From positions 227,501 to 264,959 of the forward strand of contig CABZAE010000001.1 in assembly GCA_902523635.1 (NCBI GenBank): DNA of 37,459 nucleotides. Direction: 5' to 3'. This stretch comes from an uncultured Bacteroidota bacterium. GTDB lineage: Bacteria; Bacteroidota; Bacteroidia; Flavobacteriales; Flavobacteriaceae. Positions 9,688-17,939 of this stretch are shown here, piece after piece. The notes under the pieces were generated by a model, which was given only the letters and a program-made list of their open reading frames with translations, had not been told where the DNA came from and ran no database searches. Position numbers and translations under genes: made by a program. Each line of letters begins with the position of its first letter. The stretch's first letter is position 1.

Positions 9688-10050
9688 ATGATTCCAATCT
9701 TAAGTTTCTCTAAATTATATGTTCAATTTTTTTTAAATTTGAGCATATTTGTAATTCAATTGAAAATTAATTTATTTAAACTCGGAAAAAATAAACGTTT
9801 TAATTACAATCCAAGGTATTTTAAGGACCACACAAAAAAAAACATTTACTCAATTGACTCAGCCTATCAAAAAAACAGGGATTTTAGAAGCAGTGCTGAC
9901 ATTTCTTACCAATGGAAACAAGCTCGATTAAATTCTCGAAATAGGAATAACAGGTTTTTTTCCTCAAGAATTTTAATTATTATTTTTGTTTTATTGTTTT
10001 TGTTTTTGATATTAATCGATTTTGATATTTCTATTTTTTTTAAACGATGA
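9688..10050 (+). CDS. Small conserved membrane protein upstream of mutL
   Basis: An up to 120-residue basic protein. The recognisable core starts at KRFNYNPRYF (about residue 36), continues through a charged, Arg/Asn-rich stretch with SYQWKQAR, and ends with a single transmembrane helix (about 94-112, IIIFVLLFLFLILI) and a short Lys-Arg tail. Small proteins with this RFNY-PRYF start, W-K-AR middle and C-terminal helix are found beside mutL in flavobacteria, and I recall some being labelled riboflavin synthase beta subunit, which nothing here supports. The start is uncertain: ATG 9688 leaves 12 bases to the divergent gene, and TTG at 9760 would trim an unusual hydrophobic extension. The stop overlaps the mutL start as ATGA, implying coupling. 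Confidence 0.75.
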   Translation: MIPILSFSKLYVQFFLNLSIFVIQLKINLFKLGKNKRFNYNPRYFKDHTKKNIYSIDSAYQKNRDFRSSADISYQWKQARLNSRNRNNRFFSSRILIIIFVLLFLFLILIDFDISIFFKR

Positions 10051-11804
10051 GTTCCATAATTAAATTGTTGCCTGAAAATGTTGCGAATCAAATAGCTGCT
10101 GGAGAAGTTGTACAGCGTCCATCCTCTGTTGTAAAGGAATTGTTGGAAAATTCAATTGATGCCGAAGCAAACAACATTAGATTAATTATTAAAGACTCTG
10201 GCAAGACATTGATCCAGGTTGTTGATAACGGAATAGGAATGAGTAGTAAAGATATTAAGATATGTTTTTTAAGACATGCAACATCGAAAATTAAACAATC
10301 TAAAGATCTATTTGATTTAAAATTTATGGGATTCAGAGGTGAAGCCCTTTCAAGTATTGCTTCTGTTTCTCAAATGTCTATAATATCGAACACTGATGCT
10401 CAGACTGAAATCGGTAACAAAATAAAAATAAATGGTGGACAGTTAGTTTTGCAAGAAGAGCAAGTGCTAAAAAGAGGGACTTCTGTTTCCGTTGAAAATT
10501 TGTTTTTCAATATACCAGCGAGAAGAAACTTTCTGAAATCTGATAGTGTTGAGCTTAGACATATAATTGATGAGTTCCACCGAATATCATTAATTAATCA
10601 TAATATTAATTTCACATTAATAAATAACGGAAACGAAATCTTTAATTTAAAGAAATCTATATTTAAAGAAAGGATTATTAGGGTTTTTGGAAAATCTACA
10701 CTTGAAAAACTTGTGCCGATTAATGAGGTAACTGATTTTGTAAAAATAAATGGCTTTATTTACAAACCTGACTTTGCAAGAAAAACAAAAACTGCTCAAT
10801 TTTTCTTTGTAAATAAGAGGTTTATAAAAAATCAACATCTAAATCACGCAGTAAAATCGGCTTATGAGGGTTTAATTGATGACAAATACTACCCCTCATA
10901 TTTTTTAAGTTTTGAAGTTCCGAACAATACAATTGATGTTAACATTCATCCAAATAAAACTGAGATCAGGTTCGAAAATGACCAGTCAATCTATGCGGTT
11001 TTGAAATCTTCGGTTAAACATTCTTTAGGACAATTTAACATATCACCCACAATTGATTTTGAAAACGGAGTAAAGTATAATACACCTTACGATTATAAAT
11101 ACAAGTCACCTGACATTCCAAAAATCAGTATAGATAGATCATATAATCCATTTGAAATAGAAAAAATGATTGATGTAAAAATAGAAGATTTTGAAACGGA
11201 AGAGTCAACAAGTAAGATTAATTTTTCACATAATTCAATATCATTTCCCTCTTTTCAGATTGATGGTAAATATGTAATATCCAAAAATAGCTCAGGGCTT
11301 GTTATAATTAACCAACATCGTGCTCATCAGCGAATATTATATGAAAAGTTTTTAAAAGAGTTTTGTAGCAAGCCCAAACTATCACAAGCTTTGATTTTTC
11401 CAATTAAACTAGATTTAAGTAAAAAAGAAATCAATGTAATATCAGGACTAAAAAATGATTTGATTGCCATTGGTTTTGAATTTAGCAAGTTTACGAAATC
11501 AGAGATAGAGCTTTCTGCGTTTAACCCTATTTTCGATAAAGAAAGCATAGAAGATTTTTTCAGAGATATTATTTTAGACCATGAGAACGATTTAAATAAA
11601 ATAAATTCTAGCTTAAATGATTTTATGGCCAGAGTTTTTTCAAAAAGTCATTCATCAAAAAGTAAAAAGAGTCTAATTTTGCAAGAACAGCATTCACTTA
11701 TAAATAATCTCTTTGCTTGCAAAGAGCCTAGTGTCTCTCCATTTAATCAGAAAATTTTTAAAGTTATCCCATTGGATTCAATTGAAAATAAAATATTAAA
11801 ATGA
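10047..11804 (+). CDS. mutL: DNA mismatch repair protein MutL
   Basis: A 585-residue GHKL-ATPase mismatch-repair protein that links MutS recognition to downstream processing. The N-terminal ATPase is intact: ELLENSIDAE (catalytic Glu34), DNGIGM, RHATSKI, GFRGEAL and GTSV. The transducer domain follows with INGFIYKP and VDVNIHPNKTE-type sequence (here IDVNIHPNKTE). A variable linker runs about 335-400 and a C-terminal dimerisation domain about 405-585. The usual endonuclease motif DQHAxxExxxxE reads N422-QHRAH-Q428-RILY-E433, so the Asp and the first Glu are replaced. The C-terminus has NNLFACKEP rather than CPHGRP. It overlaps both neighbours by ATGA. Confidence 0.97.
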   Translation: MSSIIKLLPENVANQIAAGEVVQRPSSVVKELLENSIDAEANNIRLIIKDSGKTLIQVVDNGIGMSSKDIKICFLRHATSKIKQSKDLFDLKFMGFRGEALSSIASVSQMSIISNTDAQTEIGNKIKINGGQLVLQEEQVLKRGTSVSVENLFFNIPARRNFLKSDSVELRHIIDEFHRISLINHNINFTLINNGNEIFNLKKSIFKERIIRVFGKSTLEKLVPINEVTDFVKINGFIYKPDFARKTKTAQFFFVNKRFIKNQHLNHAVKSAYEGLIDDKYYPSYFLSFEVPNNTIDVNIHPNKTEIRFENDQSIYAVLKSSVKHSLGQFNISPTIDFENGVKYNTPYDYKYKSPDIPKISIDRSYNPFEIEKMIDVKIEDFETEESTSKINFSHNSISFPSFQIDGKYVISKNSSGLVIINQHRAHQRILYEKFLKEFCSKPKLSQALIFPIKLDLSKKEINVISGLKNDLIAIGFEFSKFTKSEIELSAFNPIFDKESIEDFFRDIILDHENDLNKINSSLNDFMARVFSKSHSSKSKKSLILQEQHSLINNLFACKEPSVSPFNQKIFKVIPLDSIENKILK

Positions 11805-12538
11805 ATAACATCCCTGAAACAATAAAACAACTTTTGATTATCAACGTATTGTTTTTTATTGGCTCTCAGTTCTTAGGAGGGTTAGCAAATGATCTTTTGG
11901 CTTTACATTATTTTAAAAACCAAAAGTTTATAACAACTCAATTATTAACACACATGTTTATGCATGGAAATTTTTATCATATTCTTTTTAATATGTTTGG
12001 TTTGTGGATGTTTGGATCCCCTTTGGAGAGGATGTGGGGAAGGAAAAAATTTCTTTTCTTTTATTTTTCATCGGGTTTGGGTGCCGCTGCTCTGCAACTT
12101 CTTTTTTATCATTACCAAATAAGTTCAGTTTTTTCAATATTAGAAATGAATGGGATTACTGAGTCTGGTTTCCAAAATATTTTGAATTCAGCGTCTTACA
12201 ACACCTCTATTCTACAATATGTTAGTGAAGAGAGTCTAACTTCTGCTTATGCTTCATACAATTCATCTTTGGTTGGTGCCTCGGGTGCAATTTACGGCAT
12301 ACTTGTTGCATTTGCATACTCTTTTCCAAATTCAGAATTGATGTTATTGTTTCCTCCAATACCGATAAAGGCAAAGTTTTTGGTTCCTGGGTTAATTCTA
12401 CTTGATGTTTTTTTTGGTTTTTCATCCTTTTCAATGGGGCCAATCGCTCATTTTGCACACCTTGGAGGAGCTATGGTAGGTTTTATAATGGTTTATTATT
12501 GGAAAAAAAATCAATTCAATGACAGAAGATGGAACTAA
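11801..12538 (+). CDS. Rhomboid family intramembrane serine protease (first copy)
   Basis: A 245-residue polytopic protein. Rhomboid signatures are present in order: HMFMHGNFYHILFNMFGLW (His60, Asn64 of the HxxxN oxyanion region), the L1-loop type stretch SPLERMWG, the active-site GASGAIYG (Ser161) and AHFAHLGG (His220 completing the dyad). About six transmembrane segments can be drawn. Between the third and fourth there is an insert of about 45 residues (110-155) that is polar and presumably exposed; it is larger than in the second copy. It starts within the mutL stop (ATGA overlap) and overlaps the next rhomboid by 10 bases. The substrate is unknown. Confidence 0.94.
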   Translation: MNNIPETIKQLLIINVLFFIGSQFLGGLANDLLALHYFKNQKFITTQLLTHMFMHGNFYHILFNMFGLWMFGSPLERMWGRKKFLFFYFSSGLGAAALQLLFYHYQISSVFSILEMNGITESGFQNILNSASYNTSILQYVSEESLTSAYASYNSSLVGASGAIYGILVAFAYSFPNSELMLLFPPIPIKAKFLVPGLILLDVFFGFSSFSMGPIAHFAHLGGAMVGFIMVYYWKKNQFNDRRWN

Positions 12539-13389
12539 TTGAAAAGCTTAAAATAAGATATAGTTATCTTGACATATTGGCTAAAATAATAGTTTGGATG
12601 GTTTTATGTTTCATTTTACCTTATTTGTTAAACACATTACTTTTTTTATTTAATATTAAGTCTTTTTCGCTTGTTGAATATTTTCATGTTTCTGCTGATT
12701 TATCTGAGTTAATATTCAAACCTTGGTCATTGTTAACTTATGGTTTTTTTCATGCTGGTTTATGGCATTTAGCTGGAAATATGTTAATTCTATATTATTC
12801 AGGAAGGATAGTTTTAGATCTCTATGGTGAAAACAAGTTTTTAAAGATTTTTTTTATTGGGCTTTTGTTTGGTTCACTTACTTATTTGCTGAGTTATAAC
12901 ATTTTTCCTGTTTTTAGTGGAATAAAGCCACCCATGATAGGTGCATCTGCAGGAGCAATGGCTATGTTTATTTTTCTTACTGCTCATAATCCAAATATCA
13001 CTTTTAGATTGATTTTTATTGATGTCAAAATCATTTATATAGCTGGATTCTTAATCCTCTCTGATATAATTCAAATTCCGGTTGGAAATTCTGGTGGCCA
13101 TCTAGCACACTTGGGGGGTGCTTTTTGGGGATATTACTTTAATAAACAACTCAAAGTTGGAAATAATCCTGGTGATTGGATAATAAAATTTAACGATTAT
13201 ATTAATAGATTTTTTAAGGTTAAGCCAAAAGTTAAGAAGGTTTATAAAAATTATAGTGCTAAAAGTAATCCTTCAAAAAAAGTTGATCAGAAAAAAATTG
13301 ATGAAATTTTGGATAAAATAAGTAAATCTGGATACGATAGTTTAAGTCAAAGTGAAAAAGAAACACTATTTAAAGCAGGTGATAATTGA
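12529..13389 (+). CDS. Rhomboid family intramembrane serine protease (second copy)
   Basis: A 286-residue polytopic protein, distinct from its neighbour. Motifs: HAGLWHLAGNMLILYYSG (His80, Asn84), IGASAGAMAMF (Ser140) and GHLAHLGGAFWGYY (His194). After the last membrane segment a cytoplasmic, Lys-rich linker leads to a C-terminal helical segment DEILDKISKSGYDSLSQSEK (about residues 262-281), which resembles the DUF6576 tail often seen on flavobacterial rhomboids. The catalytic dyad is complete. The two copies are only partly similar, so this is an old duplication or two separate families rather than a recent tandem repeat. Confidence 0.94.
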   Translation: MELIEKLKIRYSYLDILAKIIVWMVLCFILPYLLNTLLFLFNIKSFSLVEYFHVSADLSELIFKPWSLLTYGFFHAGLWHLAGNMLILYYSGRIVLDLYGENKFLKIFFIGLLFGSLTYLLSYNIFPVFSGIKPPMIGASAGAMAMFIFLTAHNPNITFRLIFIDVKIIYIAGFLILSDIIQIPVGNSGGHLAHLGGAFWGYYFNKQLKVGNNPGDWIIKFNDYINRFFKVKPKVKKVYKNYSAKSNPSKKVDQKKIDEILDKISKSGYDSLSQSEKETLFKAGDN

Positions 13390-14402
13390 AAAAATTCATT
13401 TCAGAGAAAAGTTTATTTAAAAAACTTGTGTTTTTTTTCAATAATGTAAATGTGTTTTTAATTTTTACATGCTTCATTTTATTTTACTTTTATGATCCAT
13501 TTCTCTCGTCTATTTCATTTTTGACTTTTCTTTTCCCTGTATTTTATCTTTTTAATATTATATTTTTAGTTTATTGGATTATAAAAATTGATTTTAGGCT
13601 TGTTTTGTCCCTGTTGGTTCTTGTTATTTTGCAATACAATTCATTTTCAATTTTCAATTTTAATGAAAATGATGAAAATTTTAATTACAAGTTTCATATA
13701 ATGAGTTTTAATGCAAGGTTGTTTAATCATTATAATTGGATAAAAAATAAAAATGTTCCGTCTGAAATAAAGGGGTTTTTTAATATTCAAAGTCCTGATA
13801 TAGTTGCCATACAGGAATACCACAGAGATTACAAAGAAGTGGTTGATGGTTTCAAGTATAATTACGTATATTTTTCTGATAGTAATTCGGGAAAATCAAT
13901 ACATTCTAATAAGGAGATTGTTGGAAAAGGTGTTGTGAATTTTAGCAATTCATCTTCGAATGCGATTTATATAGATGTTGTTAATGGTTTAGATACTCTT
14001 AGAGTATATAATGCACATTTTGAATCTTATAAAATTGATATTCCATCTTTGAAGGCGAATGCAAACTCGTTGGATAGCTTTTTAAGAAAAACAAAATATG
14101 CTTATGGTTTTCAAGAAAAACAACTTGTTGATTTGGTTAATCACATGGATAAGTCTCCACACAAGATTATACTTGCTGTTGATTTAAACAACACCCCACA
14201 TTCTTATGTTTACAGAAAATTAAATGAAAAATATAATGATCTTTTTATTATTAAAGGTTCTGGTTTTGGTTCGACATATGCATTTAATTTCTTACCATTA
14301 AGAATTGATTATTTATTTTCGTCAAAAGATATTATTTCAAAAAAATTTAAGACTCACAATGTTAAATTTTCCGACCACAAGCCCATAAGTGGCTATTTTT
14401 AA
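13386..14402 (+). CDS. Membrane-anchored endonuclease/exonuclease/phosphatase family protein, TTG start
   Basis: A 338-residue protein. Three hydrophobic segments occupy about residues 14-95, followed by a catalytic domain of the DNase I/EEP fold: IMSFNARLFNHYNW (metal-site Asn), VAIQEYH (catalytic Glu), YNAHFES, LAVDLNNTPHS and the terminal SDHKPISGYF (Asp-His pair). The first in-frame ATG is near residue 106, inside the catalytic fold, so the TTG at 13386 is the likely start; it overlaps the previous stop as TTGA. Members cleave phosphodiester or phosphoester bonds of nucleic acids, lipids or sugars; this substrate cannot be read from sequence. It is the last gene of the mutL run. Confidence 0.88.
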   Translation: MKKFISEKSLFKKLVFFFNNVNVFLIFTCFILFYFYDPFLSSISFLTFLFPVFYLFNIIFLVYWIIKIDFRLVLSLLVLVILQYNSFSIFNFNENDENFNYKFHIMSFNARLFNHYNWIKNKNVPSEIKGFFNIQSPDIVAIQEYHRDYKEVVDGFKYNYVYFSDSNSGKSIHSNKEIVGKGVVNFSNSSSNAIYIDVVNGLDTLRVYNAHFESYKIDIPSLKANANSLDSFLRKTKYAYGFQEKQLVDLVNHMDKSPHKIILAVDLNNTPHSYVYRKLNEKYNDLFIIKGSGFGSTYAFNFLPLRIDYLFSSKDIISKKFKTHNVKFSDHKPISGYF

Positions 14403-14456
14403 AAAATTAAAGTAAAGGTTTATTAATACACTATTAACTAATTGATAATAAGTTTT

Positions 14457-14993
14457 TTATAAATAAAAAAATGATAGTGAGCATCCCCCGTATTTCCTGT
14501 TCTCAAAATAATTTTTTTGATCTTTCAATGAGATTTTATCTGAATGTTCAATTATCAAACAACCACCCTCATTTATAATTCTTTTTCTAAAAATTAATGA
14601 TACTAAATCTTCATATTGATGAATTTTAAATGAATATGGTGGATCAGCAAAAATTACATCAAATGTTAAACTTGTTTTATTAAGATAATAAAACACATCT
14701 TGGTTATAAACCTTAATTACAAATTTCAGTTCAGCCGATTTTTTTTTAATAAATTTCCAACATTTTCTGTTTTTTTCTACTGCGCTAACTTTCTTACATC
14801 CTCTGGAATAAAATTCATAACTTATATTTCCTGATCCTGAGAACAAATCCAATGCTTTAATTGAAAAAAAATCGTATTTAAAACTTAAAATATTCATTAA
14901 TGATTCTTTACTCATGTCAGTGGTTGGCCTAATTGTTAATGTTTTAGGAATGTTTATTTTTCTTCCTCTATGTGTTCCAGAAACTATACGCAT
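14457..14993 (-). CDS. rsmD: 16S rRNA (guanine-N2)-methyltransferase RsmD
   Basis: A 178-residue enzyme that methylates G966 (E. coli numbering) of 16S rRNA. It has the family start MRIVSGTHRGRKI, RPTTDMSKESLMNIL, the SAM-binding ALDLFSGSGNISYEF and catalytic FADPPYSF. Length is normal. It overlaps the DUF3822 gene upstream by 10 bases and ends 54 bases from the convergent gene at 14402, the only convergent pair here that does not overlap. Confidence 0.95.
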   Translation of the reverse strand: MRIVSGTHRGRKINIPKTLTIRPTTDMSKESLMNILSFKYDFFSIKALDLFSGSGNISYEFYSRGCKKVSAVEKNRKCWKFIKKKSAELKFVIKVYNQDVFYYLNKTSLTFDVIFADPPYSFKIHQYEDLVSLIFRKRIINEGGCLIIEHSDKISLKDQKNYFENRKYGGCSLSFFYL

Positions 14994-15778
14994 AACATTA
15001 TATGATCAATGTATTGATTTTCAGATTTCCAATCTGTTCTTTCATCTGTAAAATTGATATTTTTATGAAATTTTTTAAGAAATTGTAAAATATCATCATT
15101 AAAATTTCCTGAAACATAAAAAATATTTTTCTTTAATTTGATTTTATTTTGTTGGAATGAATTGATAATAAAGTAAAGTACGTCTTCCTTCGCTTTGTAT
15201 TCAAATGAATTGTGAAATAGTAAGTGATCATTTTTCAGTACAGCCATGTCAAAACAATCTTCTCTAAAATTCAAACATGTATAATTATTGTTTCCTATTG
15301 CAGATTTGATACTTTTTTTAATAAAAAGGGTAGAATAATGGTAGTAATCAAAAGAACCAAAATTATCAATTAAATAATTATTAACATTTATAAAGGGTAA
15401 ATAAACATTTACTGCTTCAATTTCTTCGATGTTGTCATATGATGCAACATCATTCTTTAAGAGTTTAACATCGTATTTAAGATACTCTAAGCTCACTTTT
15501 TCATCAAATAGTGTCTTTGGTACAAGGGTTGATAATTTGTTGTTTATTATTAACTTAATATTAGAAACGTTGCTGTAGTTTTTTAAAAAGCTGCTGAGTT
15601 TGATATTTAGTTCTTTAGAAATATCAGATTCATCTAAATGATTTTCATAATTGTGTTCATAAAAATCTAATATTTTTTTGTCAGAAGACTTTACTAATAG
15701 GAAAGAAAAATTTCTTGTTCCGATTTTTAGTATAAGTGTGTTGCTGGGTTGTATTTTTTTAGTTTCTTGCGATAGCAT
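14984..15778 (-). CDS. DUF3822 family protein
   Basis: About 264 residues (MLSQETKKIQ start at 15778). An alternative ATG at 15802 adds eight residues but lies further inside the upstream gene. The N-terminus has short strands (TLILKIGTRNFSFLLV) and the mid-region contains NYTCLNFRED and ISSFQQN-like stretches, compatible with an actin/ASKHA-like fold sometimes suggested for this family. Gene order with rsmD downstream and a RecD-like helicase nearby matches DUF3822 in Flavobacteriia. No signal peptide, membrane helix or catalytic motif is seen. Function is unknown; constant linkage to rsmD hints at a ribosome or DNA-related role, but this is inference. Confidence 0.82.
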   Translation of the reverse strand: MLSQETKKIQPSNTLILKIGTRNFSFLLVKSSDKKILDFYEHNYENHLDESDISKELNIKLSSFLKNYSNVSNIKLIINNKLSTLVPKTLFDEKVSLEYLKYDVKLLKNDVASYDNIEEIEAVNVYLPFINVNNYLIDNFGSFDYYHYSTLFIKKSIKSAIGNNNYTCLNFREDCFDMAVLKNDHLLFHNSFEYKAKEDVLYFIINSFQQNKIKLKKNIFYVSGNFNDDILQFLKKFHKNINFTDERTDWKSENQYIDHIMLCV

Positions 15779-16406
15779 CGTAAGTTGTAGGCCAATTTCC
15801 ATTTGAACTTACATCAGAAAGAGAGCCAAGAACAATATCGGGACCATTTACACCATCAACAGACATAAGGCCTTTCTCTTGTTTTAAGAGGTCCTTGTTT
15901 TGATCAAACAAAACGATATCTTTTGACACTCTCACTTCGAAGACGGGAACTTTATAACCATTTTTGTCTATGATATCAGCTTTAATTTTAAAGTTTTCAT
16001 CAACTCCTTCAATCGGGACCTCAGCCATGTACTTATATCTGTCCGATTCGCCGAATAAGGAGTCTTTGACTGATGCAAAACCTAATGTGTCAATAACAAT
16101 AACTTCTCTCAACATATCAATTCTAAAAGTCCTGTCATATTCCAAAAAACTTGAGTCACGTTTTTGTATTAGAGTATATTGAGCGGTTTCAATAAAATTT
16201 ACTAACGTGTCAAAATTATCACAATAGAACCCATTTACACTTTTATATGCAATTTGAGAGTTTCTTATATCTTTTAATCTGTCAATAACTTTTAGATATC
16301 TCTCGTTTTTGACTTTGTTGAACTCAATAGGCCCATTAATTGAATTATAAACCTTATAGCCAAAAAAAACAATCAAAACCCAAAGAACAGTCTTTATAAT
16401 TTTCAT
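15759..16406 (-). CDS. Conserved protein of unknown function, N-terminally membrane-anchored
   Basis: A 215-residue protein from ATG 16406. An open extension to 16517 has no credible membrane or domain content and would run into the divergent helicase start, so I reject it. Residues 1-20 are a membrane anchor or uncleaved signal (KIIKTVLWVLIVFFGYKVY). The rest is presumably periplasmic: a helical region containing RLKDIRNSQIAYK, a segment GFYCDNFDTLVNFIE, and strand-rich sequence ending in NGNWPTTYDAIARN. Similar anchored proteins with the IRxxQIAYK pattern occur next to DUF3822 in flavobacteria, but I know no function. The gene's end overlaps the DUF3822 start, so they are likely one operon with rsmD. 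Confidence 0.8.
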   Translation of the reverse strand: MKIIKTVLWVLIVFFGYKVYNSINGPIEFNKVKNERYLKVIDRLKDIRNSQIAYKSVNGFYCDNFDTLVNFIETAQYTLIQKRDSSFLEYDRTFRIDMLREVIVIDTLGFASVKDSLFGESDRYKYMAEVPIEGVDENFKIKADIIDKNGYKVPVFEVRVSKDIVLFDQNKDLLKQEKGLMSVDGVNGPDIVLGSLSDVSSNGNWPTTYDAIARN

Positions 16407-16450
16407 GTATTTTGATACAAATTCCATTTGATAAATAATTATATTTAAAA

Positions 16451-16458
16451 CAAATCTA
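16451..16458 (-). promoter_or_regulatory. Candidate -7 element (TAGATTTG) of the 15759-16406 operon
   Basis: On the minus strand the bases read TAGATTTG, a full match to TAnnTTTG. It lies 44 bases before the ATG at 16406, a normal leader length, and supports that start over the longer open frame. The -33 position shows only TTTA at about 17-19 bases upstream. Confidence 0.4.
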
Positions 16459-16511
16459 CAATTTTTTTTTTCATAATATTTTAAAATTAAATTGACAATT
16501 AATAAAGTTGA

Positions 16512-17906
16512 ATGCAACCTGAAAATCTATACCAAAATCTATTAAGAAATTTTGAACATATTCCAACTCTAGATCAGAAAGTAGCACTTAAAATGCTGAG
16601 TTCTTTCGTTTTTAGTAAAGAAATAAAAATCTTTATATTAAAAGGTTTTGCAGGAACTGGAAAAACAACAATAATGAGGACTCTTATTGAAAATTTAAAT
16701 CTGATTAAAAAAAAGTTTTCTCTATTGGCACCAACTGGAAGGGCAGCTAAAATTTTGTCTAAATACACTCAAAAAAAAGCGTACACAATACACAGAAAGA
16801 TATACTTTTCTAGTTTTGATGATTTGGGTGTTTATAAGCCAACATTAAAAATAAATAAAAATAAAAATGTTCTATTTGTAATTGATGAAGCCTCGTTAAT
16901 TTCAGAAAACGAATCTAATCAGGAACTTTTTGCAAAAAAATCCTTGTTAGATGATATTGTTGAGCATGTGGATTTTAAGACAAACTCTAAAATCATCCTT
17001 TTAGGAGACCCAGCTCAATTACCCCCTGTTAAGCTTAGTTTCAGCCCTGCTCTTAACAAAGAATTTTTAGAAAATAAATTTAAAACAGAAGTTCATCAAA
17101 ATGTAATGACGAATGTAGTAAGGCAGAAAAAAAAATCTGGAATTTTACAAAACGCAACTAAACTGAGAAATAAAATTTCAAGAAATGATTTTGAGTTTCA
17201 GTTTTCTGTTTATTCAGATGTTGTTTACCTAAATGATGGGTTTGAAGTTCAAGACTCAATACAAAGTTCTTATGAATCATATGGATTAACAAACACGATA
17301 ATTATAGTTAGGTCTAATAAAAGAGCTAACTCATACAATGATCAGATAAGAAAAACAATACTTTCAAGAAATCATAAATTATGTGTAGGAGATACATTGA
17401 TAATTACAAAAAACAACTATTATTGGTTGGCATCTAATTCTGAAATACCATTTTTAGCGAACGGAGATATAATTGAAGTCCTTCATATATATTCATTTCA
17501 GGAACTATATGGCTTTGAGTTCGCTAAGGCAAAAGTTAAGATGGTCGATTATGATGGCTCAAAAGTTTTTGATGTAATTATTAACCTAGATTCGTTGAGT
17601 TCGGAGTTAACATCATTAAGTTTTGAGCAAAATAAAAGTCTTTATGAAGAGGTTTCAAAAGACTATGAGAAAATAAAATCTAAATTTTTTCGGTATAAAA
17701 AAACTAAAGAAAACCCATATCTCAATGCATTAAATGTAAAGTTTTCATATTCAATAACTTGTCATAAAGCACAAGGTGGGCAATGGTCCGTTGTGTTCAT
17801 TGAAAAACCGTATTTAAAAGATGGAGTTAATAAAGACTATTTGAAATGGTTGTATACGGCAGTAACAAGAGCTGAAATTAAATTGTATTTAATCGGTTTT
17901 TCATAA
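16512..17906 (+). CDS. RecD-like superfamily 1 DNA helicase/AAA ATPase
   Basis: A 464-residue helicase. Motifs in order: GFAGTGKTTIMRTL (Walker A, about residue 45-58), LLAPTGRAAKIL (motif Ia), FVIDEASLIS (Walker B), LLGDPAQLPPV (motif III), VVRQ (motif IV region), and the UvrD-type C-terminal SITCHKAQGGQW and LYTAVTRA (motifs V-VI). It is shorter than RecD or RecD2 and lacks the long N-terminal domain, matching the single-subunit ATP-dependent RecD-like helicases of Bacteroidota. Translocation is expected to be 5'-3'. It is divergent from the anchored unknown gene and 33 bases upstream of kdsB. Confidence 0.93.
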   Translation: MQPENLYQNLLRNFEHIPTLDQKVALKMLSSFVFSKEIKIFILKGFAGTGKTTIMRTLIENLNLIKKKFSLLAPTGRAAKILSKYTQKKAYTIHRKIYFSSFDDLGVYKPTLKINKNKNVLFVIDEASLISENESNQELFAKKSLLDDIVEHVDFKTNSKIILLGDPAQLPPVKLSFSPALNKEFLENKFKTEVHQNVMTNVVRQKKKSGILQNATKLRNKISRNDFEFQFSVYSDVVYLNDGFEVQDSIQSSYESYGLTNTIIIVRSNKRANSYNDQIRKTILSRNHKLCVGDTLIITKNNYYWLASNSEIPFLANGDIIEVLHIYSFQELYGFEFAKAKVKMVDYDGSKVFDVIINLDSLSSELTSLSFEQNKSLYEEVSKDYEKIKSKFFRYKKTKENPYLNALNVKFSYSITCHKAQGGQWSVVFIEKPYLKDGVNKDYLKWLYTAVTRAEIKLYLIGFS

Positions 17907-17939
17907 AAAGATAAATGTATTTTTACTATCAAATTTGAT

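Noticed and set aside
14403-14456. Hairpin terminator between the EEP gene and rsmD
   Set aside because: Only a six-base AT-only stem (TTATTA/TAATAA) with a loop of more than 20 bases can be drawn, too weak to call.
16407-16517. Longer N-terminus for the anchored unknown protein
   Set aside because: It would overlap the divergent helicase start and pass through the TAGATTTG element; the membrane segment follows directly after ATG 16406.
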